DNA of 51,303 bases from Deltaproteobacteria bacterium (GTDB lineage Bacteria > Myxococcota_A > Polyangia > JAAYKL01): the NCBI GenBank assembly GCA_016935665.1, contig JAFGQN010000209.1, positions 1-51,303 of the forward strand, written 5' to 3'. The notes under the pieces were generated by a model. That model was not told the origin of the DNA. It ran no database searches and saw only the letters and a program-made list of their open reading frames with translations. Below are positions 26,238 through 34,068 of the stretch, one piece after another. The stretch's first letter is position 1. The number at the start of each line of letters is the position of its first letter. The translations under genes and the position numbers were made by a program.

Positions 26238-26702
26238 ATGACTGAAAACGTATTCATTGATCGGGACACAAATCAAAGTTACGAAACAGCTAAAGACCTT
26301 GTAAATGCCTATATTGAGCGTTTCGGTAAAGGGGTTTCCGCGGTCACCGGTACTGAAGTGCGCTTCGAACCGTTGGATGCGGATGGATTTACCCGCGTGA
26401 AACGCGGTTCGGCAACCGTCGGTATCAATGTGATGTCACAGGCGGATGCGCTCATTTTTGTGGCACGCATCATGAAAACGCCCGCCACCCGAACAGAGGA
26501 ATGCTATCGGCGGTTGCTGGAGTTGAACTATACCGCTACTTCTGAAGCGGCGTTTGCGGTGGAAAAATCAACCGATACCATTTGTCTGCGCGCACAGCGA
26601 ACCATATCCGGGCTGGATTACGACGAGTTCGAGGAAATGCTCAGCACGATTGCCACTGTGGCAGATGAGTGGGACGACCCATTGATTCGGGAATTTTCCT
26701 GA
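26238..26702 (+). CDS. YbjN/sensory-regulator-like protein
   Basis: A 154-residue acidic, cytosolic protein of the YbjN/type III secretion chaperone-like fold: helix (YETAKDLVNAYIERFGKG), three strands (SATVGINVMSQADALIFVA), a central helix with Arg-Leu-Leu-Glu-Leu-Asn-Tyr and a strand-helix end (DYDEFEEMLSTIATVADEWD). Such domains bind partner proteins; no enzyme site. It is the last gene of the run from 23936 and is followed by two candidate terminators. Confidence 0.65.
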   Translation: MTENVFIDRDTNQSYETAKDLVNAYIERFGKGVSAVTGTEVRFEPLDADGFTRVKRGSATVGINVMSQADALIFVARIMKTPATRTEECYRRLLELNYTATSEAAFAVEKSTDTICLRAQRTISGLDYDEFEEMLSTIATVADEWDDPLIREFS

Positions 26703-26726
26703 ATTTTTGAGTGAATGGGTTTGGTC

Positions 26727-26754
26727 GCGCTGTGGCGCTTGGCTGTTTTTTTTT
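26727..26754 (+). terminator. Possible terminator hairpin with T8
   Basis: GCGC-TGTG-GCGC is followed after seven bases by a run of T residues. The stem is short, so it would be weak. It ends the YbjN-like transcript 25-50 bases after the stop. Confidence 0.35.
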
Positions 26755-26777
26755 GGGTTTTGTCGTCCGTTGCACAA

Positions 26778-26808
26778 CGCACATCCTGATGTGCGCAATT
26801 CATTTTTT
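26778..26808 (+). terminator. Possible terminator: 8-bp perfect hairpin
   Basis: CGCACATC and GATGTGCG, separated by CT, form a perfect stem followed seven bases later by TTTTTT. The gap before the T-run is longer than ideal, so a regulatory palindrome is also possible. Confidence 0.4.
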
Positions 26809-27007
26809 GAGAAAATCGCTGTGATTCTCGCGCGTTGATTTGATTTAAACGACTCAAATGCATTATGTAACAACCCAGCGAAATTGAGTGCGTCGCCGGA
26901 TGTCCATTTTGAGAATTTTGCTGTAAGATGACCCATTCGCCAGGCTCAAAGGCACACAGGAAAGAACTGGTTTCTTTAAACCCCTGCAGAAAGGCGCACG
27001 CGATCCT

Positions 27008-28591
27008 ATGACACCATCGAGACCAAAACCGATTGCAAAGGGCAATTTTGCCAATACGCCATTTGCACACATACTGGTGTACATCCGCAATAAGCGGTTG
27101 CACGGCACCCTCGAAGTGCACGAGGGGGGACAGGAAATTTCCATTTATTTTAGAGAAGGGGCGCCGACGCGGGTCGCCAGCACGGAACCGGGAAAGCGGT
27201 TGGGAGAGGTACTGGCCGAGATGGGTCGGATTACGCCGCAGCAACTCCAGGAGAGTCTGGACGAAGTGCGACGCACGGGAGAACTGCACGGGCAGGCGCT
27301 GGTGCGGATGGGCTTTGTGGATGGTTCTGGACTTGTGGCGGGAATCACCGAGCAGATGATTTCCAAAATGACCTCCGCATTCGGTTTCACCCACGGGGAG
27401 TATGCCTTTTATCAAGGCGTGGATTTGATTCCACAGGGCCCATCGGAAATTATCAATATGCATTCGTGGGCGTTGTTGATGGCTGGCATCCGTCAGTATG
27501 CGGCACAGATGAATTTGTCGCCCTACCTCGCTGCCCTCGACGATAAATCCTTTTTTTTGGCGGATCCGGAACTTCTAAAGGATTTCAGATTAAATGGGGA
27601 GGAGAGAATGCTTTGCCGCAGGCTGCTGGAGAGACCACAGGATTTGATCTCTTTGAAAAAGTGGGATGCGGTGGACAGACATGTGGTGCTGGGCACGCTT
27701 TATGTGCTGTTGATTACCAAGACACTCAAAGTAATTGCGCCTGAGGAAGTGGAAAGGACTGAATCAATAATGCCTAAAAGCACGTTGGACTCTGTGGCGC
27801 CCAGAGAACAGCAGACGTCCTTTCCGCCTGAAATCCAGGAAATGCGTGATAGAATCCAGACTCGGGCCGCGCAAATATCCTCGCAGAACTATTACGAGAT
27901 GTTGGATGTAACCAGAGACGCAACCGCTGCGGATGTCCGCAAGGCTTTTTTTAAGCTGGCGAAGCATTTCCATCCCGATCGGGCCGCCAAAGCGGGGCTG
28001 GAGGATTTGCGGGAAACATTGGCATATTTATTTGCAAATCTGTCTGAGGCGCAAAACACGCTGGTGGACGAGGATGCCCGGGAAAATTACGATGCGTATC
28101 TGATCAGCTCGGGGGGAGCTGGCGACGTCGGTGGCAAGACCGATGAAACCGATGAGGAGCGACAGGTGCGTCTTGTTATCGAAGCGGACCGATTATATCA
28201 GAAAGCCCATGTGCTGATGCGCCAGCAGAAAAATGCCGAGGCTTTGGAAATGATGGAGGAAGCCTGCACCAATTGCCCCGAAGAAGGTGAATATATCGCC
28301 ACGAGGGCGTACCTGAAAATACAACTCGGGATGGATGAGACCGGCTCGACGCTGAACGATTTTCGAATCGCGTTGCAAAAGAATCCCAAATCGGAGCGGT
28401 GCCATTTCTATTTTGCGCAGGCGCTGAAAAATAACGGCCGAATTAACGAAGCGAAACAGCATTTTAAAATGGCGGTTGAAATCAATCCCCGAAATATTGA
28501 AGCGGCCAGAGAGATTCGGCTTATTGAGATGCGCAGCCGAAATACCGGGAAAAATCGTAAACCGGGTCTGTTTGGTAAGTTCCGGAAGTGA
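27008..28591 (+). CDS. PATAN (DUF4388)-J-domain-TPR protein
   Basis: A 527-residue multi-domain protein. Residues 10-150 are a PATAN/DUF4388-like region (ANTPFAHILVYIRNKRLHGT, YFREGAPTRVASTEPGKRLG, PQQLQESLDEVR), found in signalling proteins of Myxococcota-type bacteria. Residues 295-365 are a J-domain with the Hsp70-activating His-Pro-Asp at 322-324. From about 395 to 515, TPR-like helices follow (AHVLMRQQKNAEALEMMEEA, CHFYFAQALKNNGRINEAKQ), then a basic tail. It may recruit an Hsp70, such as that at 47711, to a complex. Ribosome site AAAGGCG is weak and rather far from the ATG. Confidence 0.8.
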   Translation: MTPSRPKPIAKGNFANTPFAHILVYIRNKRLHGTLEVHEGGQEISIYFREGAPTRVASTEPGKRLGEVLAEMGRITPQQLQESLDEVRRTGELHGQALVRMGFVDGSGLVAGITEQMISKMTSAFGFTHGEYAFYQGVDLIPQGPSEIINMHSWALLMAGIRQYAAQMNLSPYLAALDDKSFFLADPELLKDFRLNGEERMLCRRLLERPQDLISLKKWDAVDRHVVLGTLYVLLITKTLKVIAPEEVERTESIMPKSTLDSVAPREQQTSFPPEIQEMRDRIQTRAAQISSQNYYEMLDVTRDATAADVRKAFFKLAKHFHPDRAAKAGLEDLRETLAYLFANLSEAQNTLVDEDARENYDAYLISSGGAGDVGGKTDETDEERQVRLVIEADRLYQKAHVLMRQQKNAEALEMMEEACTNCPEEGEYIATRAYLKIQLGMDETGSTLNDFRIALQKNPKSERCHFYFAQALKNNGRINEAKQHFKMAVEINPRNIEAAREIRLIEMRSRNTGKNRKPGLFGKFRK

Positions 28592-28733
28592 TGAATGGCG
28601 AATTCGCAACATCGTTTCCCCAAAACACAGCAAAAAGCTCCTAAAGGAGATGTCAGCGCGTTTGAAGAGCGAGTTGTGTTGATGCGAATTGGGATTTTTA
28701 ACTGTTGTCGATGTTGTAATGGTATCTGTCTGG

Positions 28734-28763
28734 TTGACAATTCCTTTGAACTCTGAACATTTT
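28734..28763 (+). promoter_or_regulatory. Candidate promoter of the rnf operon
   Basis: TTGACA at 28734-28739 and CATTTT at 28758-28763 are 18 bases apart, in front of rnfC. The predicted start of transcription would lie within a few bases of the ATG at 28772, and no Shine-Dalgarno is seen, so the message could be leaderless. Confidence 0.45.
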
Positions 28764-28771
28764 TTGGACAA

Positions 28772-29767
28772 ATGAGTACTTTTTTTCTACAGCGGGGCAT
28801 ACGCCTGCCGGTTTCGATTCCGGCACATATCACTATTGGTCATATTGCGGATATGGCCGTTCAGACACCGCGGTCATCTTACTCGGATATTTCCAGCCGA
28901 CCGTCGGACCTGGTGCGAATGCGATTGCCATTGGCACAGCGGTTGAATCGCTTTGTTGCGGAAAGTGGCCGTCATGTGGTGCTGCGGCTGGCCGATGCGG
29001 ATCCCTTTTCAGAGGCACAGCGCGCAGAAACGCAACGTTTGCTGGGTGAAGCGTCTCTTGTGCAAAAAGCAGTGGCGCTTTTAAAAGAAAAATCGGGGGT
29101 ATCAAGGATATTTATAGCGGCTCACAAACGACAGCATATTGGTCCATTGGGTGAGCAGGGCGATGTGCTGCGCATCCATCATGCGCATTATCCGATGATG
29201 TCCGCTGCCTGTATCGCCCATAAAGTGCTGCCAGAGATACCGGTATTAACCAACGATCTGCTGGTTCGCGATTTGCTGGTGGTGGATGTGGGCGAATTGT
29301 GGTCACTGCTGGCGCCCTCGCGGCCATTCGTTGTGTCCGTCATTACCACAAAGGGTGCGACCAACATGCTGGTTCCGCCGGGAACCACGGTAAAACAGAT
29401 TCTGGAGGTGTTGCCGTCGTCCGTTGGCTCCGACCCCCATCAGGTCGTGTTGGGATCGCCTTTGCTGGGTGACATATGTGATGATATTGATTGTGTAGTG
29501 GACACCGATGCGCTCACACTGCTTTCGACCGAGGCACAGGGGTTCGAAAATCTGCCATGCTGCAACTGTGGCAAATGTGTAAAGGTCTGTCCAGCGCGAC
29601 TTTTGCCCGGGCTGCTTTCAAAGCATATCCATGCCGGCCAATACGGGGATGCGGGAAATTTGAGCGTGGCATCGTGCATTGAATGTGGCTGTTGCGCATA
29701 TGTGTGCCCGTCAAAGCGACCGCTGGTTCAGTATATGCGACGGGGAAAGGACGAGACTGCCAAATGA
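28772..29767 (+). CDS. rnfC: RnfC-like subunit, short and divergent
   Basis: A 331-residue RnfC homologue, first of seven overlapping genes. The C-terminus has two 4Fe-4S sites: CNCGKCVKVCPA (Cys264/266/269/273 region) and CIECGCCAYVCPSKRPLVQY (302-312), the latter the usual RnfC signature. The N-terminal two thirds align only loosely: the glycine-rich FMN/NADH loop (GxGGxGFPT), the ECEPY block and the NVGT block of normal RnfC are missing or read ADADPF and DVGELW. Normal RnfC is over 430 residues. It sits on the cytoplasmic side of the complex. I infer loss of NADH oxidation; electrons may enter elsewhere. Confidence 0.85.
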   Translation: MSTFFLQRGIRLPVSIPAHITIGHIADMAVQTPRSSYSDISSRPSDLVRMRLPLAQRLNRFVAESGRHVVLRLADADPFSEAQRAETQRLLGEASLVQKAVALLKEKSGVSRIFIAAHKRQHIGPLGEQGDVLRIHHAHYPMMSAACIAHKVLPEIPVLTNDLLVRDLLVVDVGELWSLLAPSRPFVVSVITTKGATNMLVPPGTTVKQILEVLPSSVGSDPHQVVLGSPLLGDICDDIDCVVDTDALTLLSTEAQGFENLPCCNCGKCVKVCPARLLPGLLSKHIHAGQYGDAGNLSVASCIECGCCAYVCPSKRPLVQYMRRGKDETAK

Positions 29768-30750
29768 AAAATCAGTTTTTCAGTTGGAATGGTATTCAGG
29801 GGGCGCCCCATTTTCACAGCGGTGTTACGATTCGCAAACTGATGTTTGGATTGGTGGTGGCCCTGCTGCCCCCATTGGGATTTGGCGTGTATCAGTACGG
29901 GATGGGGGCGCTGTTGCTTATTGGGGTCTCCGTGATATCGGCCGTATGCGTGGAGTTGCTGGTGGATGTGACAGCATACCGGCGTAAAACCAGGATTTTC
30001 AATTTTCATGCGGCGGTGGTGGGACTGCTGGTAGCGGCCATGTTGCCGCCGGGATGTCCCCTTGCCATCGCAATGGTGGGCGCGGGATTGGCCATTTTAT
30101 TGGGAAAGGCGCCGTTCGGGTCCCTGGGGGGCAGTTTTATCGCGCCCGCCATCCTGGGGATGCTGATTCTGTTTGTGTCCTGGCCCCAAAGCGCAAATCA
30201 GTGGCAATTTCCCCATGAGTCAGCGGACTACAACGGGAAATACGTCGCCGAATCGCCATTGCAGGCGGTGTATGCGGATCCGTCCGACGAATACGAGTAT
30301 TCTCCCATAAAAATGTTTCTGGGCGTAAATAATGTGGGACCAATCGGTGCCGGCAGCGGACTGGCTCTGTTGGTGGGGGCGCTGTGGCTTGTGTTCATGC
30401 GCATTACCCGCATGTATGCCACATTGGGGTATATGACTGGAGTGGTTATTGCCGCGGGGATTCTTGGGGCGATGTACCCGGAGGAACCCTCTGTCTGGTT
30501 TCATCTGGCCAGCGGTTATGCATTATTCGCGGCGGTGTTTCTGGTCAATGACATTCCAGCCAGTCCGGTGACAGAGCCGGGGATGGTGCTGTTTGGATTG
30601 TTGTCGGGCGCGCTGACTATTGTTCTGCGCTTTGCGGGCGTGGAGCTGGGGGCGGCGCTGTTTGCGGTGGCCTTCTCCAGTATGGCAGTACCTTTTTTTG
30701 ACAAACTTCAGGCGAAACCCGCGTTTAAAAGCGAGGTGCCCCATGCGTGA
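29764..30750 (+). CDS. rnfD: RnfD membrane subunit
   Basis: A 328-residue membrane protein with about eight to ten helices (for example MLPPGCPLAIAMVGAGLAILLGK, GSFIAPAILGMLILF). Normal RnfD carries FMN on a Thr in an S-x-A-T-P-L loop between helices; here the equivalent position reads VAESPL (residues 161-166), so the acceptor Thr is Ser164 and the rest of the motif is lost. It forms the transmembrane electron path with RnfE, RnfA and RnfG. Start ATG overlaps the rnfC TGA; the open frame extends upstream without signal. Confidence 0.9.
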   Translation: MKNQFFSWNGIQGAPHFHSGVTIRKLMFGLVVALLPPLGFGVYQYGMGALLLIGVSVISAVCVELLVDVTAYRRKTRIFNFHAAVVGLLVAAMLPPGCPLAIAMVGAGLAILLGKAPFGSLGGSFIAPAILGMLILFVSWPQSANQWQFPHESADYNGKYVAESPLQAVYADPSDEYEYSPIKMFLGVNNVGPIGAGSGLALLVGALWLVFMRITRMYATLGYMTGVVIAAGILGAMYPEEPSVWFHLASGYALFAAVFLVNDIPASPVTEPGMVLFGLLSGALTIVLRFAGVELGAALFAVAFSSMAVPFFDKLQAKPAFKSEVPHA

Positions 30751-31348
30751 CAAACTCTGGTACATGGTTTTGGTGCTGGGTTGCGTGGCGGCCGTTTTTG
30801 GTGGCGCCCTGGCGTTTGTCAATGCGCATACCCGCGACGTTATAGAAGAACGAACGTTTAGAGAAACGGTGTTGCCCACACTTGAAAATGTATTTGCGCC
30901 ATATAGGCCCACCAATGATTTCTTAAAGGATAAAAAATCTGAACGGGTGGGCGAGGACGCCATGGGCCGTCAAATTCGCGCGGATATTTACGTGGCCCAA
31001 AAAAATAAAATGCCGTTGGCCATGGCCACCATTCTGGACGGCCGAGGTTATGGCGGAATCATAAGAGTGATGGTGGCTGTGGATGTGAACAAAAAAGAGA
31101 TAATCGCCACCCGAACGCTACAGCAAACGGAAACCAGGGGCCTTGGGGATCAGATTGCCAATCCAGAGGAGCCTTTCGTAAAGCAGTTCAATGGGATGCG
31201 AATGGAAGCCAATCTGAAACTGACGTCCGAGGGTGGGCAGGTGGATGGGATGTCCGGCGCCACGGTGACCAGCACTGCCTACGCCAAAACGGTAAAAGCA
31301 GCCTGTCATTTGCTCTTGAATCAGATTTCGCAAAAGGGGGCGCCATGA
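30743..31348 (+). CDS. rnfG: RnfG flavoprotein subunit
   Basis: A 201-residue subunit with one N-terminal membrane anchor (8-28) and a periplasmic FMN-binding domain. The covalent flavin site is intact: DGMSGATVTSTAY, with Thr174 as the acceptor. ETRGLGDQI is the usual preceding block. It passes electrons on the periplasmic side and is the likely partner of the cytochrome at the end of the operon. It overlaps rnfD by eight bases, with GAGGTG as ribosome site. Confidence 0.92.
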   Translation: MRDKLWYMVLVLGCVAAVFGGALAFVNAHTRDVIEERTFRETVLPTLENVFAPYRPTNDFLKDKKSERVGEDAMGRQIRADIYVAQKNKMPLAMATILDGRGYGGIIRVMVAVDVNKKEIIATRTLQQTETRGLGDQIANPEEPFVKQFNGMRMEANLKLTSEGGQVDGMSGATVTSTAYAKTVKAACHLLLNQISQKGAP

Positions 31349-31974
31349 AACCCCTGTGGCAGGAATTCACCAAAGGGTTCAACGCGCAATTGCCGCCATT
31401 CAGACTGGTGTTGGGGTTGTGTCCCGCGCTGGCGGTGACCACCACTGTGGAAGGTGGGCTGGGAATGGGAATTGCCACACTCCTTGTGCTGTTGATGTCC
31501 AATCTGGTCATTTCACTCTTGCGCAATATCATTCCCAACTCTGTCCGTATAGCGGCCAACATTTCGGTCATCGCCGGTTTTGTGGTGATTGTGGAGTTGA
31601 TGATGAAGGCGTATACACCGACGCTGTTCAATATTTTGGGCGTGTTTATCTCGCTCATCGTGGTCAACTGCATTGTGCTGGGGCGTGCGGAGGCGTTTGC
31701 CAAAAAGAATGGCCCCGTGCGTTCGATGGTGGACGCGTTGGGCATTGGCAGCGGATTCACGGTGTCGCTGGTGATTCTGGGGCTGGTTCGAGAAGTGCTT
31801 GGCAGAGGCAGCATCACTCTTTTTTCAGAGGCCAATGTGAAATTCCAATTGCTGCCCCAAACGGACGGATACGTGTTTCGATTGGCAGTGGAGCCCGCGG
31901 GAGCGTTTATTTTTCTGGGGGTTATCCTGTTTGTGATTAATCTTCGGTCCAAAAAGGAGAAGGTGGCCCAATGA
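31345..31974 (+). CDS. rnfE: RnfE membrane subunit
   Basis: A 209-residue integral protein of about six helices, paralogous to RnfA. FTKGFNAQLPPFRLVLGLCP-type start and the conserved VNCIVLGRAEAFA (with the membrane Cys of the buried iron-sulfur site) match the family. With RnfA it forms the intramembrane iron-sulfur centre and ion path. ATGA overlaps with rnfG upstream and rnfA downstream show one transcript. Confidence 0.93.
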   Translation: MKPLWQEFTKGFNAQLPPFRLVLGLCPALAVTTTVEGGLGMGIATLLVLLMSNLVISLLRNIIPNSVRIAANISVIAGFVVIVELMMKAYTPTLFNILGVFISLIVVNCIVLGRAEAFAKKNGPVRSMVDALGIGSGFTVSLVILGLVREVLGRGSITLFSEANVKFQLLPQTDGYVFRLAVEPAGAFIFLGVILFVINLRSKKEKVAQ

Positions 31975-32546
31975 TGGAATACATTCTTCTTTTTATCGCA
32001 GCGGTATTTGTCAATAATATCGTACTATCTCAGTTTTTGGGGATTTGTCCCTTTGTGGGGGTGTCGGGCAAAGTGAGTACTGCGGCGGGCATGTCCATGG
32101 CCGTTCTGTTTGTCACCACCATTTCCTCCATGCTGACCTGGGTGGTGGTGAAGCATGTGCTTATTCCACTTGAAATAGAGTATTTGCAGACAGCCGTATT
32201 TATTTTAATCATCGCCACGCTGGTGCAGTTTGTGGAACTGTTCGTTCAAAAAGTATCGCCATCTCTGTTTCGAACTCTGGGGATTTATTTACCGTTGATT
32301 ACCACCAACTGTGCGGTGCTGGGAGTGGCCATCATGAATATTCGCAATGAGTACGATTTTATTCATACGGTGGTGCACGCATTTTCAACGGCGGTGGGAT
32401 TTGGACTGGCCATGGTCATTTTTGCGGGAATCCGCGAGCGACAGGCCCTTTGTGATATTCCAGGGCCTTTGCAGGGCACGGCGCTGGCGCTCATTACCGC
32501 GGGTATTCTGGCGCTGACGTTCACTGCGTTTCAGGAGGTGATGTGA
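31971..32546 (+). CDS. rnfA: RnfA membrane subunit
   Basis: A 191-residue protein of about six helices. FVNNIVLSQFLGICPFVGVS at 12-31 and ITTNCAVLGVAI (membrane Cys) are the RnfA signatures. It pairs with RnfE to coordinate the iron-sulfur cluster in the membrane that couples electron transfer to sodium or proton movement. Its gene lies between rnfE and rnfB with 4-base and 1-base overlaps. Confidence 0.94.
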   Translation: MMEYILLFIAAVFVNNIVLSQFLGICPFVGVSGKVSTAAGMSMAVLFVTTISSMLTWVVVKHVLIPLEIEYLQTAVFILIIATLVQFVELFVQKVSPSLFRTLGIYLPLITTNCAVLGVAIMNIRNEYDFIHTVVHAFSTAVGFGLAMVIFAGIRERQALCDIPGPLQGTALALITAGILALTFTAFQEVM

Positions 32547-33133
32547 TGGGGTTGTCCATTGCGCTCGCAGCGGGGGTCATGGGCGCGCTGGGGGTTATTT
32601 GTGCGATATGTCTGGGCATTGCCGGTCGGTTTCTGGCTGTGGCGCGAGATACGCGGGTGGATGAGCTGGCCCAGTTGTTTGGCGGCACAAACTGTGGCGC
32701 CTGTGGGTATGCCAGTTGCGTTGCGGCTGCCTGGGCGCTGGTGAAAGGCGAGGTTGAAGTCGATGTGTGTGTCCTTGGCGGAGGAGAGGTGGCTGCAAAG
32801 GCTGCAGTAATAACCGGTGTGTCCGCTAACGACGAACCACTGATTTCCGAGGAACTGGACGGCACGGATGTGTTGGCGCCAACGGCACCCAAAAAACGCA
32901 AACGGGAGTTGCCACTCCCCGTCGAGTTGAAGCCCGGAGAGTATCCGGTCATTGATACCGAAAACTGCATTGCCTGTGGTCTGTGCGTTCGGGTATGTCC
33001 CTCTGGCGCCATCGTTGGTGAACCCAAAACGATACCGGTATTGAATCTTGACGATTGTACGTACTGTGGCGCCTGCATTCCCTCCTGTCGCAAGGGATTT
33101 ATTCTGGTGGAAAACGGGGAGGATGCAAAATGA
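32546..33133 (+). CDS. rnfB: RnfB iron-sulfur subunit
   Basis: A 195-residue protein: an N-terminal membrane helix, a 4Fe-4S domain with Cys50/53/58/75 (FGGTNCGACGYASC), and a two-cluster ferredoxin domain with Cys141/144/147/151 and Cys171/174/177/181. All cluster ligands are present. RnfB is the cytoplasmic entry for ferredoxin electrons. The ATG at 32546 lies seven bases after AGGAGG, better than the GTG one codon earlier. Short like the enterobacterial RsxB. Confidence 0.94.
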   Translation: MGLSIALAAGVMGALGVICAICLGIAGRFLAVARDTRVDELAQLFGGTNCGACGYASCVAAAWALVKGEVEVDVCVLGGGEVAAKAAVITGVSANDEPLISEELDGTDVLAPTAPKKRKRELPLPVELKPGEYPVIDTENCIACGLCVRVCPSGAIVGEPKTIPVLNLDDCTYCGACIPSCRKGFILVENGEDAK

Positions 33134-33954
33134 GTCGTGAAAAGATGACGATCAACCGCGGTGGTTTTTGGATACCCTTATTGGGAAGCATCTGTTGTCT
33201 GCTGCTGGTCTCCTGTGGAAAACCGGAGTTAAAGGTGGAAAAGGAAAAGGTGTCGTTTCCGTATAAGCGTATCGCAAAGGGAGACGACAATCCCGGCGAC
33301 TATGGCCCCGATGACGAAACCGTGCTCAATGCCATCGATGGCAAGTATCCCCCTGTGCCGTTCAGCCATTTCACTCATTCGTCCAACGCCGACGATGGCT
33401 ATGGCATTGATTGCCTGGTATGTCATCACGATGCGCAGACAGCCGATGACGCCACCACCTGCACCGAGTGTCACGAGCCGGGAGACGGTGCCGACGAGGC
33501 GTTGCTGGGACCGGATGACAACCTGCGCCTCGAAATGAAACCGCAAACCATTACGTCCACACCGTTTTCCCATTACACCCACGCGTCGTTTCAGGAAACG
33601 GGATACAGGATTGGGTGCCATCGCTGTCACCATGTGGCGGGCGATTATTCACCTTGTGGCACCTGTCATAAAGAACTGGCGCTGCCCGGTGATGACGGTT
33701 TGACCATTCCCAAACTGAAGCGGGCGTTTCACATGCAGTGCCGCGATTGTCATATTCTGTCTAAAAACAAAAAAGCGCCCATTACCTGTGAGGGGTGTCA
33801 TCGGCCCATGAAATATATTAAATCCGAGGACGTATTGCCTCTCTCCCGCTCCTATCACGTGATGTGCATCAACTGCCACCAGCAGGTAAACGACAGCGCA
33901 GGCAAACACGCACCAGTTAAATGCATCGGGTGCCATGTGCCCCCCACCAAATAG
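33130..33954 (+). CDS. Octahaem c-type cytochrome lipoprotein, rnf-linked
   Basis: A 274-residue protein with a lipoprotein signal ending LLVSC (Cys29). Eight CxxCH haem-binding motifs follow: CLVCH, CTECH, CHRCH, CGTCH, CRDCH, CEGCH, CINCH and CIGCH. Surrounding His residues suggest bis-His, class III type haems. It is the seventh gene of the rnf operon, with its ATG overlapping the rnfB stop and GGGAGG seven bases before it. I infer that it exchanges electrons with RnfG on the periplasmic side. A related arrangement is known in Methanosarcina, where a multihaem cytochrome lies beside rnf. Confidence 0.92.
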   Translation: MSREKMTINRGGFWIPLLGSICCLLLVSCGKPELKVEKEKVSFPYKRIAKGDDNPGDYGPDDETVLNAIDGKYPPVPFSHFTHSSNADDGYGIDCLVCHHDAQTADDATTCTECHEPGDGADEALLGPDDNLRLEMKPQTITSTPFSHYTHASFQETGYRIGCHRCHHVAGDYSPCGTCHKELALPGDDGLTIPKLKRAFHMQCRDCHILSKNKKAPITCEGCHRPMKYIKSEDVLPLSRSYHVMCINCHQQVNDSAGKHAPVKCIGCHVPPTK

Positions 33955-33991
33955 CAGAATTGCTGTTTGTGACATCCTTTGCAAACCTGAC

Positions 33992-34020
33992 TTGCAGCGA
34001 GTGCGGAAAGCGGCTATTTT
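33992..34020 (+). promoter_or_regulatory. Possible promoter of the outer-membrane-like protein gene
   Basis: TTGCAG (33992-33997) and TATTTT (34015-34020) are 17 bases apart, 49 bases before the ATG at 34069. Both boxes are imperfect. Confidence 0.35.
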
Positions 34021-34068
34021 GTACGGGATCTTTAACAAAAGCGTTTCGGAAATCGAAGGAGTGTGCTC

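Larger units (their letters stand above)
26703..27007. other. Intergenic region, 305 bp
   Basis: No protein-coding frame on either strand looks real here. It holds two hairpins with T-runs (listed separately) after the YbjN-like gene and an AT-rich stretch around 26840-26880 that may carry the promoter of the PATAN-J gene at 27008; no box stands out. Confidence 0.4.

Noticed and set aside
29540-29560. GGTTCGAA word resembling a tRNA T-arm
   Set aside because: It lies within rnfC coding sequence and no cloverleaf can be drawn around it; the same holds for 37034.
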